Shown here: positions 1 to 10,552 of the stretch, piece by piece
Numbering within the stretch: the first letter of the stretch is position 1
Layout: each line of letters starts with the position of its first letter
Program-made: the position numbers and the translations under genes
Notes under the pieces: model-generated
What the model saw: only the letters and a program-made list of their open reading frames with translations
What the model was told of the DNA's origin: nothing
Databases searched by the model: none
Source of the DNA: Streptomyces asoensis
GTDB taxonomy: Bacteria; Actinomycetota; Actinomycetes; Streptomycetales; Streptomycetaceae
NCBI RefSeq assembly: GCF_013085465.1
Contig: NZ_CP049838.1
Location: forward strand, 6,882,001-6,946,000
Length of the DNA: 64,000 bases
Direction of reading: 5' to 3'

Positions 1-649
1 CGACGTACTCGACCGCCCGCTCGGTGAGGACCTCGGTGTAGTAGCGCAGGTCCTTGTACTCGGCGTCGCCTTCGTAGAGGTCGTAGTCGCCGAGCTGGCC
101 GAGCTTGGAGAAGTACTCCAGTACGCCCCCGTGGTTGCCGAAGAACTCGTCCCAGCCCGACTTGGTGGGGCTGTAGTCCGGCAGCCAGCCGCAGTGCCAC
201 TTGCCGATCAGCGCGGTCGAGTAGCCCGCCTTCTTCAGCAGGGAGGCCAGGGTGGGGTGGTTCGGGTCCAGGCCCTGCGTCCTGTTGGCGATCGGCTCGG
301 CCAGCCCGCCCTTCGTACGGCCCGGGTACCGCCCGGTGTACAGGCTGAACCGGGTGGGGGAGCAGGTCGCCGACCCCGAGTACGCGTCGGTGAAGCGCAC
401 CCCCTGCCGGGCCAGCCGGTCCAGGTTCGGCGTCCTGATGTGCGGGGCGCCGTAGGAGGACAGGTCGGCCCAGCCGAGGTCGTCACCGAGGATGACCAGG
501 ATGTTGGGGCGCCTGCCGGAGGCGGCGGGGCGGGCCTTGAACGGGCGTTCGGCGGGCACGGCCTCGGCTGCGGTGGCCGTACCGGCGACGGCGGTCACGG
601 CACCGCCACCGACTAGACCACCGAAGGTACGACGGGATATCTCAGGCAT
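1..649 (-). CDS. Sulfatase (arylsulfatase family), C-terminal part outside the window
   Basis: This is the first 216 or so residues of a secreted sulfatase that would hydrolyse sulfate esters outside the cell. The ATG at 649 opens a Tat-type signal with the twin arginine SRRTF at residues 5-9, followed by an Ala/Gly-rich stretch. The family's metal-binding GDD lies at residues 55-57, and the signature CSPTR at residues 96-100 puts Cys96 as the residue normally converted to formylglycine. The motif GKWH follows as expected. The gene runs off the left edge, so the rest of the active site cannot be checked. It ends 90 bp from glgX on the same strand but its function does not suggest a joint operon. 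Maturation needs a formylglycine-generating enzyme, which is not convincingly present here (see the FGE-like gene at 37.2 kb). Confidence 0.88.
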   Translation of the reverse strand, partial: MPEISRRTFGGLVGGGAVTAVAGTATAAEAVPAERPFKARPAASGRRPNILVILGDDLGWADLSSYGAPHIRTPNLDRLARQGVRFTDAYSGSATCSPTRFSLYTGRYPGRTKGGLAEPIANRTQGLDPNHPTLASLLKKAGYSTALIGKWHCGWLPDYSPTKSGWDEFFGNHGGVLEYFSKLGQLGDYDLYEGDAEYKDLRYYTEVLTERAVEYV

Positions 650-738
650 GCCCTTCAGTTGATCAGCGGGCTCCGCGTCCTGGCCAGGAATCCGGCGTGG
701 AGTTCACGGTCCTGAAACGTTGTCTCAGCCGACCACCT

Positions 739-2970
<2,232 letters not shown>

Positions 2971-3123
2971 CGTTCAGCCTCCCGCGGCTCATGGAACGAC
3001 GTGGGAAAAGAGCGCGCGGTGTCCCGGCCGCGGCTCCCCGTCGCGTCGTCCTCCCCCCATTTCTGCCCAGAGCGGCCCTCGCACTCACGTTTCCCCGGGG
3101 CGTGCCCGGTCGTTGGGCACCAT

Positions 3124-4368
3124 GTGAGGCACGTACAAGGGCGCGCACGGCGCGCGGGGGTCGCACTGGCCGCCGTACTGACATGGGCAGGACTACTGGC
3201 CGGGGCCGCCGGTTGCACCGGCGAGGACAGCCGGAGCGGACTCGAACGGGTGCTCGGCAAACCCCCGGCCCCCGAGGACGTCATCCGCGTCACCCCGGAG
3301 GACGGAACGAAGGGAGTACGGCCCGAGGAGCGGCTGTTGGTGCGGGTGCCGGGCGGGCGGCTGGAGTCCGTGAAGGTCGTCAGATCGCAGGACGCCCAGG
3401 AGACCCCGGTCCCGGGCAGGATCGCCGCGGACGGATCGAGCTGGCGGCCGGACGACGACCGGCTCGGGCTCGCCGCCCGCTACACCGTCGACGCCGTCGC
3501 CCTGGACGGCGACGGGAACCGCTCGGCCCGGCACACCACTTTCACCACCTACGTCCCCGAAGAGCGCTTCATCGGCTATGTCACCCCGGAGAACCGCTCC
3601 ACCGTGGGCACCGGGATGATCGTCTCGCTGGAGTTCAACCGGGAGATCGACAACCGCGCCGCGGTCCAGCGCGCCGTCCGGGTCACGGCCGAACCGGCGG
3701 TGGACATCCGGCCGCACTGGTTCGGTGACACCCGGCTCGACTTCCGGCCCGAGGAGTACTGGGCGCCCGGCACCCGGGTCACCGTCACGCTCGGGCTGCG
3801 GGACGTCGAGGGGGCGCCCGGTGTCTACGGGCTCCAGGACAAGTCGTTCTCCTTCACCGTCGGCCGCAGCCAGGTGTCCCTGGTGGACGCGGCGAAACAC
3901 ACGATGCAGGTGCGACGCGACGACGAACTGCTGGCCACCGTGCCGATCACGGCCGGGGCGCCGAAGAACACCACCTACAACGGGAAGATGGTGGTGACCG
4001 AGATGCTCGAGCTGACCCGGATGAACGGCGCCACGGTCGGCTTCAAGAAGGCGAACGGCAAGGGCGAGTACGACATTCCGGACGTCCCGCACGCCATGCG
4101 GCTGACGAGTTCCGGCACCTTCCTGCACGGCAACTACTGGGCGGAGGACGTCTTCGGCCGGGTCAACGTGAGCCATGGCTGCGTGGGCCTCAGGGATGTC
4201 AAGGGCGGCGCCTCGGACACGCCCGCGGGCTGGTTCTTCGACCGCTCGCTCGTCGGTGACGTCATCGAGGTCGTGCACAGCAAGGACAAGCAGGTCGCCC
4301 CGGACAACGGGCTCGGCGGCTGGAACATGACCTGGAAGGAGTGGATCGCCGGCGGCGCCCTGAAATGA
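3124..4368 (+). CDS. Lipoprotein L,D-transpeptidase with Ig-like domains (first of a pair)
   Basis: This is a cell-surface enzyme expected to form 3-3 cross-links in peptidoglycan. The GTG at 3124 gives a 414-residue protein whose signal peptide ends in a lipobox-like AAGC with Cys31. Two Ig-like/bacterial Ig domains cover about residues 50-260 and a YkuD catalytic domain follows. The catalytic motif is present in full: HGNYW, then SHGCVGL with the nucleophile Cys. The long open frame continues upstream to 697, but that part lies antisense to glgX, and the signal peptide fixes the real start near 3124. No good ribosome-binding site is seen before this GTG. The protein is clearly paralogous to the next gene downstream. 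Confidence 0.9.
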   Translation: MRHVQGRARRAGVALAAVLTWAGLLAGAAGCTGEDSRSGLERVLGKPPAPEDVIRVTPEDGTKGVRPEERLLVRVPGGRLESVKVVRSQDAQETPVPGRIAADGSSWRPDDDRLGLAARYTVDAVALDGDGNRSARHTTFTTYVPEERFIGYVTPENRSTVGTGMIVSLEFNREIDNRAAVQRAVRVTAEPAVDIRPHWFGDTRLDFRPEEYWAPGTRVTVTLGLRDVEGAPGVYGLQDKSFSFTVGRSQVSLVDAAKHTMQVRRDDELLATVPITAGAPKNTTYNGKMVVTEMLELTRMNGATVGFKKANGKGEYDIPDVPHAMRLTSSGTFLHGNYWAEDVFGRVNVSHGCVGLRDVKGGASDTPAGWFFDRSLVGDVIEVVHSKDKQVAPDNGLGGWNMTWKEWIAGGALK

Positions 4369-4451
4369 CCTGGCCCCCCGGTGCAACCTTCCCCGCGTTC
4401 CCACAGTCCTAGTTGGGACTGAACGGTGACAATCTTGGCCCGTCCAGGCCG

Positions 4452-4471
4452 TTGACCTTGTGGTTAATATG
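4452..4471 (+). promoter_or_regulatory. Possible promoter of the second L,D-transpeptidase gene
   Basis: TTGACC at 4452-4457 followed closely by an AT-rich TGGTTAATAT is unusual in this GC-rich sequence and lies 70-90 bp before the TTG start. The spacing between a -35-like and a -10-like box is shorter than ideal, so only a promoter region is claimed. Confidence 0.3.
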
Positions 4472-4538
4472 CGGCGAACGCGGGGGACGCGTCGCGGTGC
4501 GGGCCCGGGGAGGGCCCGGGGGAGTGGGGAGAACGACT

Positions 4539-5792
4539 TTGAACGTGCGACCGATATCGGGGGCGTCGGTTGGAGGGCGCTCACGCGGCCGCGACAAGCG
4601 GTTGGCGCTGATCGTCGGCGGGCTGCTGCTGGCCGTCACGGCCTGCGGCGGGGGCGGGGACTCGGACTCCGGGTCCGCGAAGGACGCGGGCTCCGAAGGC
4701 AAGGGCGCTTCGGCCACCGCCGAGAGCAAGCAGTCCGAGGCGGTCGTGACCATCGCCCCGAAGACCGGCGCCAAGGATGTCGACACCAGCGGCGCCCTGA
4801 AGGTGACGGCGGCCAAGGGCAAGCTGACCGAGGTCGTCGTCAAGGACGACAAGGGCACGGCGGTCACCGGCGCGATCTCCGCGGACGGCGTCGGCTGGAC
4901 GCCGGCCACGCACCTCGCCGGGGCCACCAAGTACCAGGTGCACGCCGTCGCGAAGGACTCCGAGGGCCGTACGGCCGCCGAGGACTCGTCCTTCACCACG
5001 CTGAGCCCGCAGAACACCTTCACCGGCAACTTCACGCCCGAGGACGGTTCCACGGTCGGCGTCGGCATGCCGTTCTCGGTGCGCTTCACCCGGGGCATCA
5101 CCCACCCGGACGACGTGGAGAAGGCCATCTCCATCACGACCGTGCCGGCCGTCGACGTGCAGGGCCACTGGTTCGGCAACGACCGTCTCGACTTCCGTCC
5201 CGAGAAGTACTGGAAGGCCGGCACCAAGGTCACCGTGAAGCTGAACCTCGACGGCGTCGAGGGCCGCAAGGGCGTCTACGGCAAGCAGGCCAAGACCGTC
5301 TCCTTCACCATCGGCCGCGATCAGGTGTCCGTCGTGGACGCCAAGAAGCACACGATGAAGGTCACGCAGGAGGGCAAGGTCGTCAAGACCATTCCGGTCA
5401 CCACCGGCAAGCCCGGCTACGCCACCTGGAACGGCCAGATGGTCATGAGCGAGAAGTTCACCGTGACCCGGATGAACGGCGACACGGTCGGCTATGACGG
5501 CGAGTACGACATCAAGGATGTCCCGCACGCCATCCGCCTGACCGACTCCGGCACCTTCGTGCACGGCAACTACTGGGGCGGCGACGCCTTCGGCAACTAC
5601 AACGCCAGCCACGGCTGCATCGGCCTGCGGGACGTGCGCGGCGGCTACGACAGCGGCGTGCCGGCCGCGTGGTTCTTCAACCACTCGATGGTCGGCGACG
5701 TGGTGGTCGTGAAGAACTCCACCGACCCGACGGTCAACCCGGCCAACGGCCTCAACGGCTGGAACATCCCGTGGGCGGAGTGGACGAAGTAG
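4539..5792 (+). CDS. Lipoprotein L,D-transpeptidase with Ig-like domains (second of a pair)
   Basis: This 417-residue paralogue of the preceding gene has the same layout: signal peptide with lipobox VTAC (Cys36), two Ig-like domains, and a YkuD domain with HGNYW and SHGCIGLRDV. I place the start at the TTG at 4539 because a purine-rich GGGGAGA lies seven bases upstream; a GTG at 4545 is nearly as good, and the upstream ATG at 4413 has no support. The pair probably arose by tandem duplication, and such pairs are common in Streptomyces. The 170 bp between the genes and the promoter-like TTGACC...TTAATAT stretch near 4452-4470 suggest the second gene has its own promoter. A strong terminator follows at 5812. 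Confidence 0.92.
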   Translation: MNVRPISGASVGGRSRGRDKRLALIVGGLLLAVTACGGGGDSDSGSAKDAGSEGKGASATAESKQSEAVVTIAPKTGAKDVDTSGALKVTAAKGKLTEVVVKDDKGTAVTGAISADGVGWTPATHLAGATKYQVHAVAKDSEGRTAAEDSSFTTLSPQNTFTGNFTPEDGSTVGVGMPFSVRFTRGITHPDDVEKAISITTVPAVDVQGHWFGNDRLDFRPEKYWKAGTKVTVKLNLDGVEGRKGVYGKQAKTVSFTIGRDQVSVVDAKKHTMKVTQEGKVVKTIPVTTGKPGYATWNGQMVMSEKFTVTRMNGDTVGYDGEYDIKDVPHAIRLTDSGTFVHGNYWGGDAFGNYNASHGCIGLRDVRGGYDSGVPAAWFFNHSMVGDVVVVKNSTDPTVNPANGLNGWNIPWAEWTK

Positions 5793-5811
5793 CACCCGCT
5801 CGATGACTCCA

Positions 5812-5852
5812 CGAAGGGCCCGGCGCCACGACACACGGCACCGGGCCCTTCG
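5812..5852 (+). terminator. Rho-independent-type hairpin after the L,D-transpeptidase pair
   Basis: A 16-bp stem with one mismatch (CGAAGGGCCCGG... pairing with ...CCGGGCCCTTCG) encloses a 9-base loop, 20 bp after the stop codon. As is usual in Streptomyces there is no long U-tract. Confidence 0.85.
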
Positions 5853-5867
5853 TCGTCTCCGCCCCCC

Positions 5868-6073
5868 GATGTGACCGACCGCACCGGCCCGCTCGCCGTT
5901 GGTCCCCGTGCTGTGTCTGCCTGGGGGACAACCCCCGGACCCCCGGCCCGATGTGACCGACCGCACCGGCCCGCTCGCCGTTAGTCCCCGTGCTGTGTCT
6001 GCCTGGGGGACAACCCCCGGACCCCCGGCCCGATGTGACCGACCGCACCGGCCCGCTCGCCGTTAGTCCCCGT
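5868..6073. repeat. 82-bp tandem repeat, two and a half copies
   Basis: Units begin at 5868, 5950 and 6032, exactly 82 bp apart; the third copy breaks off at 6073, 13 bp before the ATG of the enoyl-CoA hydratase gene. Copies one and two differ at one position (GTTGGTCC versus GTTAGTCC), and the third matches the second as far as it goes. Each full unit contains the hairpin-forming GGGGGACAACCCCCGGACCCCC. The near identity indicates a recent duplication. Confidence 0.95.
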
Positions 6074-6085
6074 TAACCTGCTGGC

Positions 6086-6853
6086 ATGACCGTGAATCTC
6101 GAAGTCGCCGACGGCGTCGGCACGCTGCGTCTCGACCGTCCGCCCATGAACGCGCTGGACGTGGCCACCCAGGACCGGCTCAAGGAGCTCGCCGAGGAGG
6201 CGACCCGGCGTGACGACGTACGCGCGGTCGTCGTGTACGGCGGGGAGAAGGTGTTCGCGGCGGGCGCGGACATCAAGGAGATGCAGGAGATGGACCACAC
6301 CGCGATGATCCTGCGGGCCCGCGCCCTCCAGGACTGCTTCACGGCCGTGGCCCGCATCCCCAAGCCGGTCGTCGCGGCGGTGACCGGCTACGCGCTGGGC
6401 GGCGGCTGCGAGCTCGCGCTGTGCGCGGACTTCAGGATCGCCGGGGACAACGCCAAGCTGGGCCAGCCGGAGATCCTGCTCGGGCTGATCCCCGGCGCCG
6501 GCGGCACCCAGCGCCTCTCCCGGCTGGTCGGCCCCTCCAAGGCGAAGGACCTGATCTTCACGGGCCGGATGGTGAAGGCGGACGAGGCGCTGACCCTGGG
6601 CCTGGTGGACCGGGTCGTCCCGGCCGCCGACGTGTACACGGAGGCGCACCGCTGGGCCGCGAAGCTGGCGCAGGGTCCGGCGATCGCGCTGCGCGCCGCG
6701 AAGGAGTCGATCGACACCGGTCTGGAGACCGACATCGAGACGGGTCTGGCGGTCGAACGGAACTGGTTCGCGGGTCTGTTCGCGACCGCCGACCGCGAGA
6801 TCGGCATGCGCAGCTTCGTCGAGGAAGGCCCGGGCAAGGCCAAGTTCCTGTGA
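6086..6853 (+). CDS. Enoyl-CoA hydratase/isomerase family protein
   Basis: This 255-residue crotonase-fold enzyme probably hydrates trans-2-enoyl-CoA in fatty-acid beta-oxidation. The CoA-binding and oxyanion-hole segment AAGADIKEM is present, as are both glutamates of true hydratases: ALGGGCELAL (first Glu) and GQPEILLGLIPGAGGTQRL (second Glu). Length and motifs agree with an active short-chain enoyl-CoA hydratase (EchA/PaaF type). The gene stands alone, preceded directly by the 82-bp tandem repeat, which must therefore contain or displace its promoter. The exact acyl-CoA substrate cannot be told from sequence. Confidence 0.93.
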   Translation: MTVNLEVADGVGTLRLDRPPMNALDVATQDRLKELAEEATRRDDVRAVVVYGGEKVFAAGADIKEMQEMDHTAMILRARALQDCFTAVARIPKPVVAAVTGYALGGGCELALCADFRIAGDNAKLGQPEILLGLIPGAGGTQRLSRLVGPSKAKDLIFTGRMVKADEALTLGLVDRVVPAADVYTEAHRWAAKLAQGPAIALRAAKESIDTGLETDIETGLAVERNWFAGLFATADREIGMRSFVEEGPGKAKFL

Positions 6854-7141
6854 GAGAGGTCTCCTTCAAACTCCCCGGAATCACTTGCAATTGACGGGGC
6901 GTCTCATCCGGGTCCCTCGATGGGGCGGTTTATGGGAACCTTAAGGCGACCTTAAGCCTGCCTTGTCGAGCGACCCCGCCGAGCGCCTCCCGGCGCGTTG
7001 TCGCCGCAGGTCAGTCCCGGTTTGTGGGGCTTTGAACTGTCCCTGGCATATGCCGATCGACCTATCCGGAACGGCAGATTCCGGGGGGCGTATTCCGCCG
7101 GAACGGCCCCGGAGGGGGCTCCGGGCGGCCATGATGGGGGC

Positions 7142-7645
7142 ATGGCGGGGCTGGAGGGCATCGAACAGCCGCGGGGACCGGGCCGTGCGACCGCGGCGCG
7201 CTGGTCGCCTGCGGTCGAGGACGAACGGGCGTTGAAGGCGCTGGAGTTGTTCGGCAACCCGACGGAGGGCGAGGTTCCGCTGCCGTCCCGCCCCGAGTCC
7301 GCCGCCACGGCCCGACGGCTGGCCCAGATCGTCGTACTGCGTCAGTGGGGACTGACCCCCAAGATGACCGAGGACGCGGTCCTCCTCGTCTCCGAACTCG
7401 TCGGCAACGCCGTACGGCACACCGGTGCCCGGGTCTTCGGCCTCCGGATGCGGCGTCGGCGCGGCTGGATCCGGGTCGAGGTCCGCGATCCCTCCCGGGG
7501 GCTGCCCTGTCTGATGCCGGTCCAGGAACTGGACATCAGCGGACGGGGGCTGTTCCTCGTCGACAAACTCTCCGACCGCTGGGGCGTGGATCTGCTGCCC
7601 CGGGGCAAGACGACGTGGTTCGAGATGCGGGTCGCCGACCGCTAG
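7142..7645 (+). CDS. ATP-binding regulatory protein, anti-sigma/RsbW-like (HATPase_c)
   Basis: The 167-residue product carries one GHKL-type ATPase domain. The N box is SELVGNAVRHTG, and a G1-like element (VRDPSRG) and a GRGLFLVDKLSDRWG G2 segment follow. Such stand-alone HATPase proteins are abundant in Streptomyces, and many are taken to be anti-sigma-factor kinases of the RsbW type acting in the cytoplasm. No sigma factor or STAS anti-anti-sigma gene lies beside it, so the partner is unknown. The start at 7142 is chosen because homologues, as I recall them, begin MAGLEG; the upstream in-frame ATG at 6998 would add a low-complexity extension. Confidence 0.82.
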   Translation: MAGLEGIEQPRGPGRATAARWSPAVEDERALKALELFGNPTEGEVPLPSRPESAATARRLAQIVVLRQWGLTPKMTEDAVLLVSELVGNAVRHTGARVFGLRMRRRRGWIRVEVRDPSRGLPCLMPVQELDISGRGLFLVDKLSDRWGVDLLPRGKTTWFEMRVADR

Positions 7646-7687
7646 GGCCTCCGGCGGTCGGCCGGGTATGTGCGGGTGCGTCTCGTG

Positions 7688-7770
7688 GCCGTCTTCCGGG
7701 GGCTGTCGCCCCCGGGCCCCCGCTTCGGCCCTGAACGGGCCTCGTCCTCACACGCCGGACGGGCTGAGTG
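7688..7770. repeat. Common Streptomyces intergenic repeat element
   Basis: The stretch GGGGGCTGTCGCCCCCGGGC followed by GGCCTCGTCCTCACACGCCG and ACGGGCTG resembles a motif I remember from many Streptomyces intergenic regions. It contains a G-run/C-run hairpin and may act as a terminator for the gene before it. The assignment as a dispersed repeat is from memory. Confidence 0.5.
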
Positions 7771-7834
7771 TGTCGCCCCTGCTCGGCGAGCCGGGTTGCG
7801 TCAATGGCCGGAAATACCCCATATCCGCCCTTAA

Positions 7835-8659
7835 ATGGTGCGGGTGACCACATCCGACCGTCGTTTCGCGCTGCGGGCCGGCGCCGGGCTTGTCGCCGGG
7901 GGTGCGTTCGCGGCCGCGTGCTCGCCCTTCAAGTCCCCTTCCGGCGCCGTCGCCCCGCACGCCCCCGCCTCCGCCTCCCCGGGCCCCGCGTCCCCCACCC
8001 GTGCCTCCGAGGCGACCGCCCGTCCCCTCGCCGCCCCCGCGCCCCGTGCCTTCCCCCGGCAGCCCGCTCAGATCAGTCACGGTCCGCGCGGCCGTTCCCG
8101 GGTCGCTCTCACCTTCCACGGTCAGGGGGAGCCCTCCGTCGCCCGGGCCCTGCTCGGTGAAGCCGAGCGGCACGGCGCGCGGGTCACCGTGCTGGCCGTC
8201 GGGTCCTGGCTCGACGAACACCCCGACCTCGCCCGCCGGATTCTCGACGGCGGCCACGACCTCGGCAACCACACCCAGCGCCACCTGGACATCAACGCCA
8301 TGCCGGCGGCCGAGGCGGCCGCCGAGATCACCGGGTGCGCCGAGCGGCTGCGCAGGCTCACCGGGTCCATCGGCACCTGGTTCCGGCCCTCCCGCGCCAC
8401 CCGCGCCTCCCCGGTCGTGGAGACGCTGGCCCGCCGCGCCGGCTACCCGCACGTCCTCTCCTACGACGTCGACTCCCTCGACTTCACCTCGCCCGGCGCC
8501 GCCGCCGTCGCCCGCAACATCCTCGGCGAGATCCGGGACGGGTCCGTCGTGAGCCTGCACTTCGGGTACGCGGACACGGTCGCCGCACTCCCCGCCGTAC
8601 TCGACGAACTCGACCGACGCGGACTGCGCGCGGTCACCACCACGGAGCTGATCGGCTGA
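7835..8659 (+). CDS. Polysaccharide deacetylase-like (NodB-fold) lipoprotein with altered catalytic motif
   Basis: This 274-residue exported protein has an N-terminal signal with DRRFALRAG and a possible lipobox FAAAC (Cys29), then a Pro/Ala/Ser-rich linker to residue 80 and a NodB-type domain. The metal-binding HTQRH is present at residues 146-150, as are RPS (motif 3) and LHFG (motif 5). Motif 1, normally TFDDG with the catalytic base Asp, reads TFHGQG at residues 93-98, so both aspartates are missing. It may therefore bind but not deacetylate glycans, or use another residue. Its stop codon overlaps the ATG of the next gene (TGATG), so the two are probably translated together. An alternative start is the GTG at 7844. 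Confidence 0.85.
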   Translation: MVRVTTSDRRFALRAGAGLVAGGAFAAACSPFKSPSGAVAPHAPASASPGPASPTRASEATARPLAAPAPRAFPRQPAQISHGPRGRSRVALTFHGQGEPSVARALLGEAERHGARVTVLAVGSWLDEHPDLARRILDGGHDLGNHTQRHLDINAMPAAEAAAEITGCAERLRRLTGSIGTWFRPSRATRASPVVETLARRAGYPHVLSYDVDSLDFTSPGAAAVARNILGEIRDGSVVSLHFGYADTVAALPAVLDELDRRGLRAVTTTELIG

Positions 8660-9855
8660 TGCACCGCAACCTCGTGAAAAGCGCCCTGCTCGCCGGCGCC
8701 GCGCTCACCGTCCTCGCCGCCTGCGGCACCGACAACGGGGGCGGGGCGGCCAGGGAAGGAGGGAGCGGCGCCACCAAGGCGGCCGTTCCCGCACCGGCGA
8801 AGAAGGTCCACAAGTCCGTCGTCGACGGCCTGCCCGGCATGCCGCCGGTGCTCGACCCGAAGGACGTCTACGCCGCCGACCGCCCCGGCAGACTCTCCCC
8901 GGTGGTCAAGGACTTCCCGTCCCGGGTCTACGTCCCCAACACCGAGTCCGACACCGTCTCCGTCATCGACCCGAAGACGTACGAGGTGATCGAGACCCTC
9001 AGGGTGGGGCGGCAGCCGCAGCACGTCGTCCCTTCCTGGGACATGAAGACGCTGTGGGTCAACAACAACCGGGGGCACACCCTCACCCCCATCGACCCGA
9101 AGACCGGCAAGGCGGGCAAGTCGGTCGAGGTGCACGACCCGTACAACCTCTACTTCACGCCCAACGGCAAGTACGCCGTCGTCATGGCCTCCCTCGACCG
9201 CGAACTCGTCTTCCGCGACCCGCACACCATGAAGCGGATCAAGACGGAACCGGTCACCTGCTACGGCGTCAACCATGCCGACTTCTCCCTCGACGGGAGG
9301 TACTTCATCGTGTCCTGCGAGTTCAGCGGCGAGCTGCTGAAGGTCGACACCGAGAAGATGAAGGTCGTCGGACAGCAGAAACTGCCCTACAAGGGTGCCA
9401 TGCCGCAGGACGTGAAGGTCTCGCCCGACGGGAAGCGGTTCTACATCGCGGACATGATGGCCGACGGGATGTGGATCGTCGACGGCGACACCTTCGGCAA
9501 GCCGGAGTTCCTGCACACCGGCAAGGGCTGCCACGGGCTGTACATCGGCCGCGACTCCCGCGAGATGTACGTCTCCAACCGCGGCGAGGGCACGGTCTCC
9601 GTCTTCGACTTCCACGAGAACGCGCTCACCAAGAAGTGGCGCCTCCCGAACGGCGGCAGCCCCGACATGGGCGGCGTCTCGGCGGACGGCAAGGTGCTGT
9701 GGCTGTCCGGGCGGTACAACTCCGAGGTGTACGCCATCGACACCCGCACCGGAGAGCAGCTCGCCCGCATCAAGGTCGGCAGGGGCCCGCACGGCCTGGC
9801 CGTCTACCCGCAGCCGGGCCGCTACTCGCTCGGCCACACCGGCATCTTCCGCTAG
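8659..9855 (+). CDS. Beta-propeller lipoprotein (YncE family / YVTN repeats)
   Basis: The 398-residue product has a signal peptide with lipobox LAAC and then repeats of the YVTN/YncE type, for instance SRVYVPNTESDTVSVIDPKT and EMYVSNRGEGTVSVFDFHEN. Residues from about 90 to the end form a probable seven-bladed propeller on the outer face of the membrane. Proteins of this family bind ligands or partner proteins; no enzymatic residues can be named. The ATG at 8659 overlaps the stop of the deacetylase-like gene by one base, so the two proteins probably act together on the cell surface. Confidence 0.88.
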   Translation: MHRNLVKSALLAGAALTVLAACGTDNGGGAAREGGSGATKAAVPAPAKKVHKSVVDGLPGMPPVLDPKDVYAADRPGRLSPVVKDFPSRVYVPNTESDTVSVIDPKTYEVIETLRVGRQPQHVVPSWDMKTLWVNNNRGHTLTPIDPKTGKAGKSVEVHDPYNLYFTPNGKYAVVMASLDRELVFRDPHTMKRIKTEPVTCYGVNHADFSLDGRYFIVSCEFSGELLKVDTEKMKVVGQQKLPYKGAMPQDVKVSPDGKRFYIADMMADGMWIVDGDTFGKPEFLHTGKGCHGLYIGRDSREMYVSNRGEGTVSVFDFHENALTKKWRLPNGGSPDMGGVSADGKVLWLSGRYNSEVYAIDTRTGEQLARIKVGRGPHGLAVYPQPGRYSLGHTGIFR

Positions 9856-9925
9856 GGCAACCCCGGTCGGGGACACGCCGCCGATCGGGTGATGATCCAC
9901 GACTCGCCGTCGGGGAACCGACATC

Positions 9926-10552
9926 GTGCAGCGCATGATCATCACTCGCGTCCGGCGGCGGGTCGCCGCCGCCGTCCTCTCCCTGGGTGCCGTCCTCGCG
10001 ACCACGGCGGCCGTGCCCGCCGCCGCACCGGCCGAGGCTCCCGCCAAGGCGAGGACGAAGGCCGCCGCACCCGCCTGTCCCCTGTTCGACGACCCCGTCA
10101 AGGCCGCCGCCGACCGGCAGGTGGACGTCCCGCGCATCACTCCGGCACCGGTCTGGCGCAAGACCTGCGGCACGCTGTGGCGCAGCGACAACCGCACCCC
10201 CGAGGTCATCTTCGACGAGGGCTTCTACCCCAGGGACGTCGTCAACGGCCAGTACGACATCGAGAAGTACGTCCTCGACAACCAGCCCTCCCCGTACGTC
10301 TCCACGACCTACGACCACGACCTCTACAAGCGCTGGAAGTCGAACTACAACTACTACATCGACGCCCCGGGCGGCATCGACGTCAACCGCACCATCGGCG
10401 ACGGCCACAAGTACGCCGACCAGGTCGAGGTGGCCTTCCCGGGCGGCGTCGCACGGCAGTACATCCTCGGCGCGTGTCCCGTCGACAAGGCCACGAAGAC
10501 CGAGGTGCTCAGCGGCTGTGTGAGCAATCTGAACTACGTACCGTGGCACTGA
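9926..10552 (+). CDS. Secreted scabin/ScARP-like DNA mono-ADP-ribosyltransferase
   Basis: A GTG start at 9926 gives a 208-residue protein with a signal peptide (about residues 1-34) and an ADP-ribosyltransferase domain of the R-S-E class. The key elements are Arg86 in TLWRSDNR, the STT motif at 126-128 in PYVSTTYDHD, and QxE at 166-168 in ADQVEVAFPGG. Around them the sequence agrees closely with what I remember of ScARP (SCO5461) and scabin of S. scabies, pierisin relatives that transfer ADP-ribose to guanine bases. The Gln two residues before the catalytic Glu is typical of that guanine-specific group. The conserved Cys81 and other cysteines suggest disulfide bonds after export. The 3' end overlaps the convergent GNAT gene by 44 bp. 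Confidence 0.9.
   Translation: MQRMIITRVRRRVAAAVLSLGAVLATTAAVPAAAPAEAPAKARTKAAAPACPLFDDPVKAAADRQVDVPRITPAPVWRKTCGTLWRSDNRTPEVIFDEGFYPRDVVNGQYDIEKYVLDNQPSPYVSTTYDHDLYKRWKSNYNYYIDAPGGIDVNRTIGDGHKYADQVEVAFPGGVARQYILGACPVDKATKTEVLSGCVSNLNYVPWH

Noticed and set aside
5868..6073. 82-bp repeat as a CRISPR array
   Set aside because: Units are contiguous with no unique spacers, and no cas genes are present.
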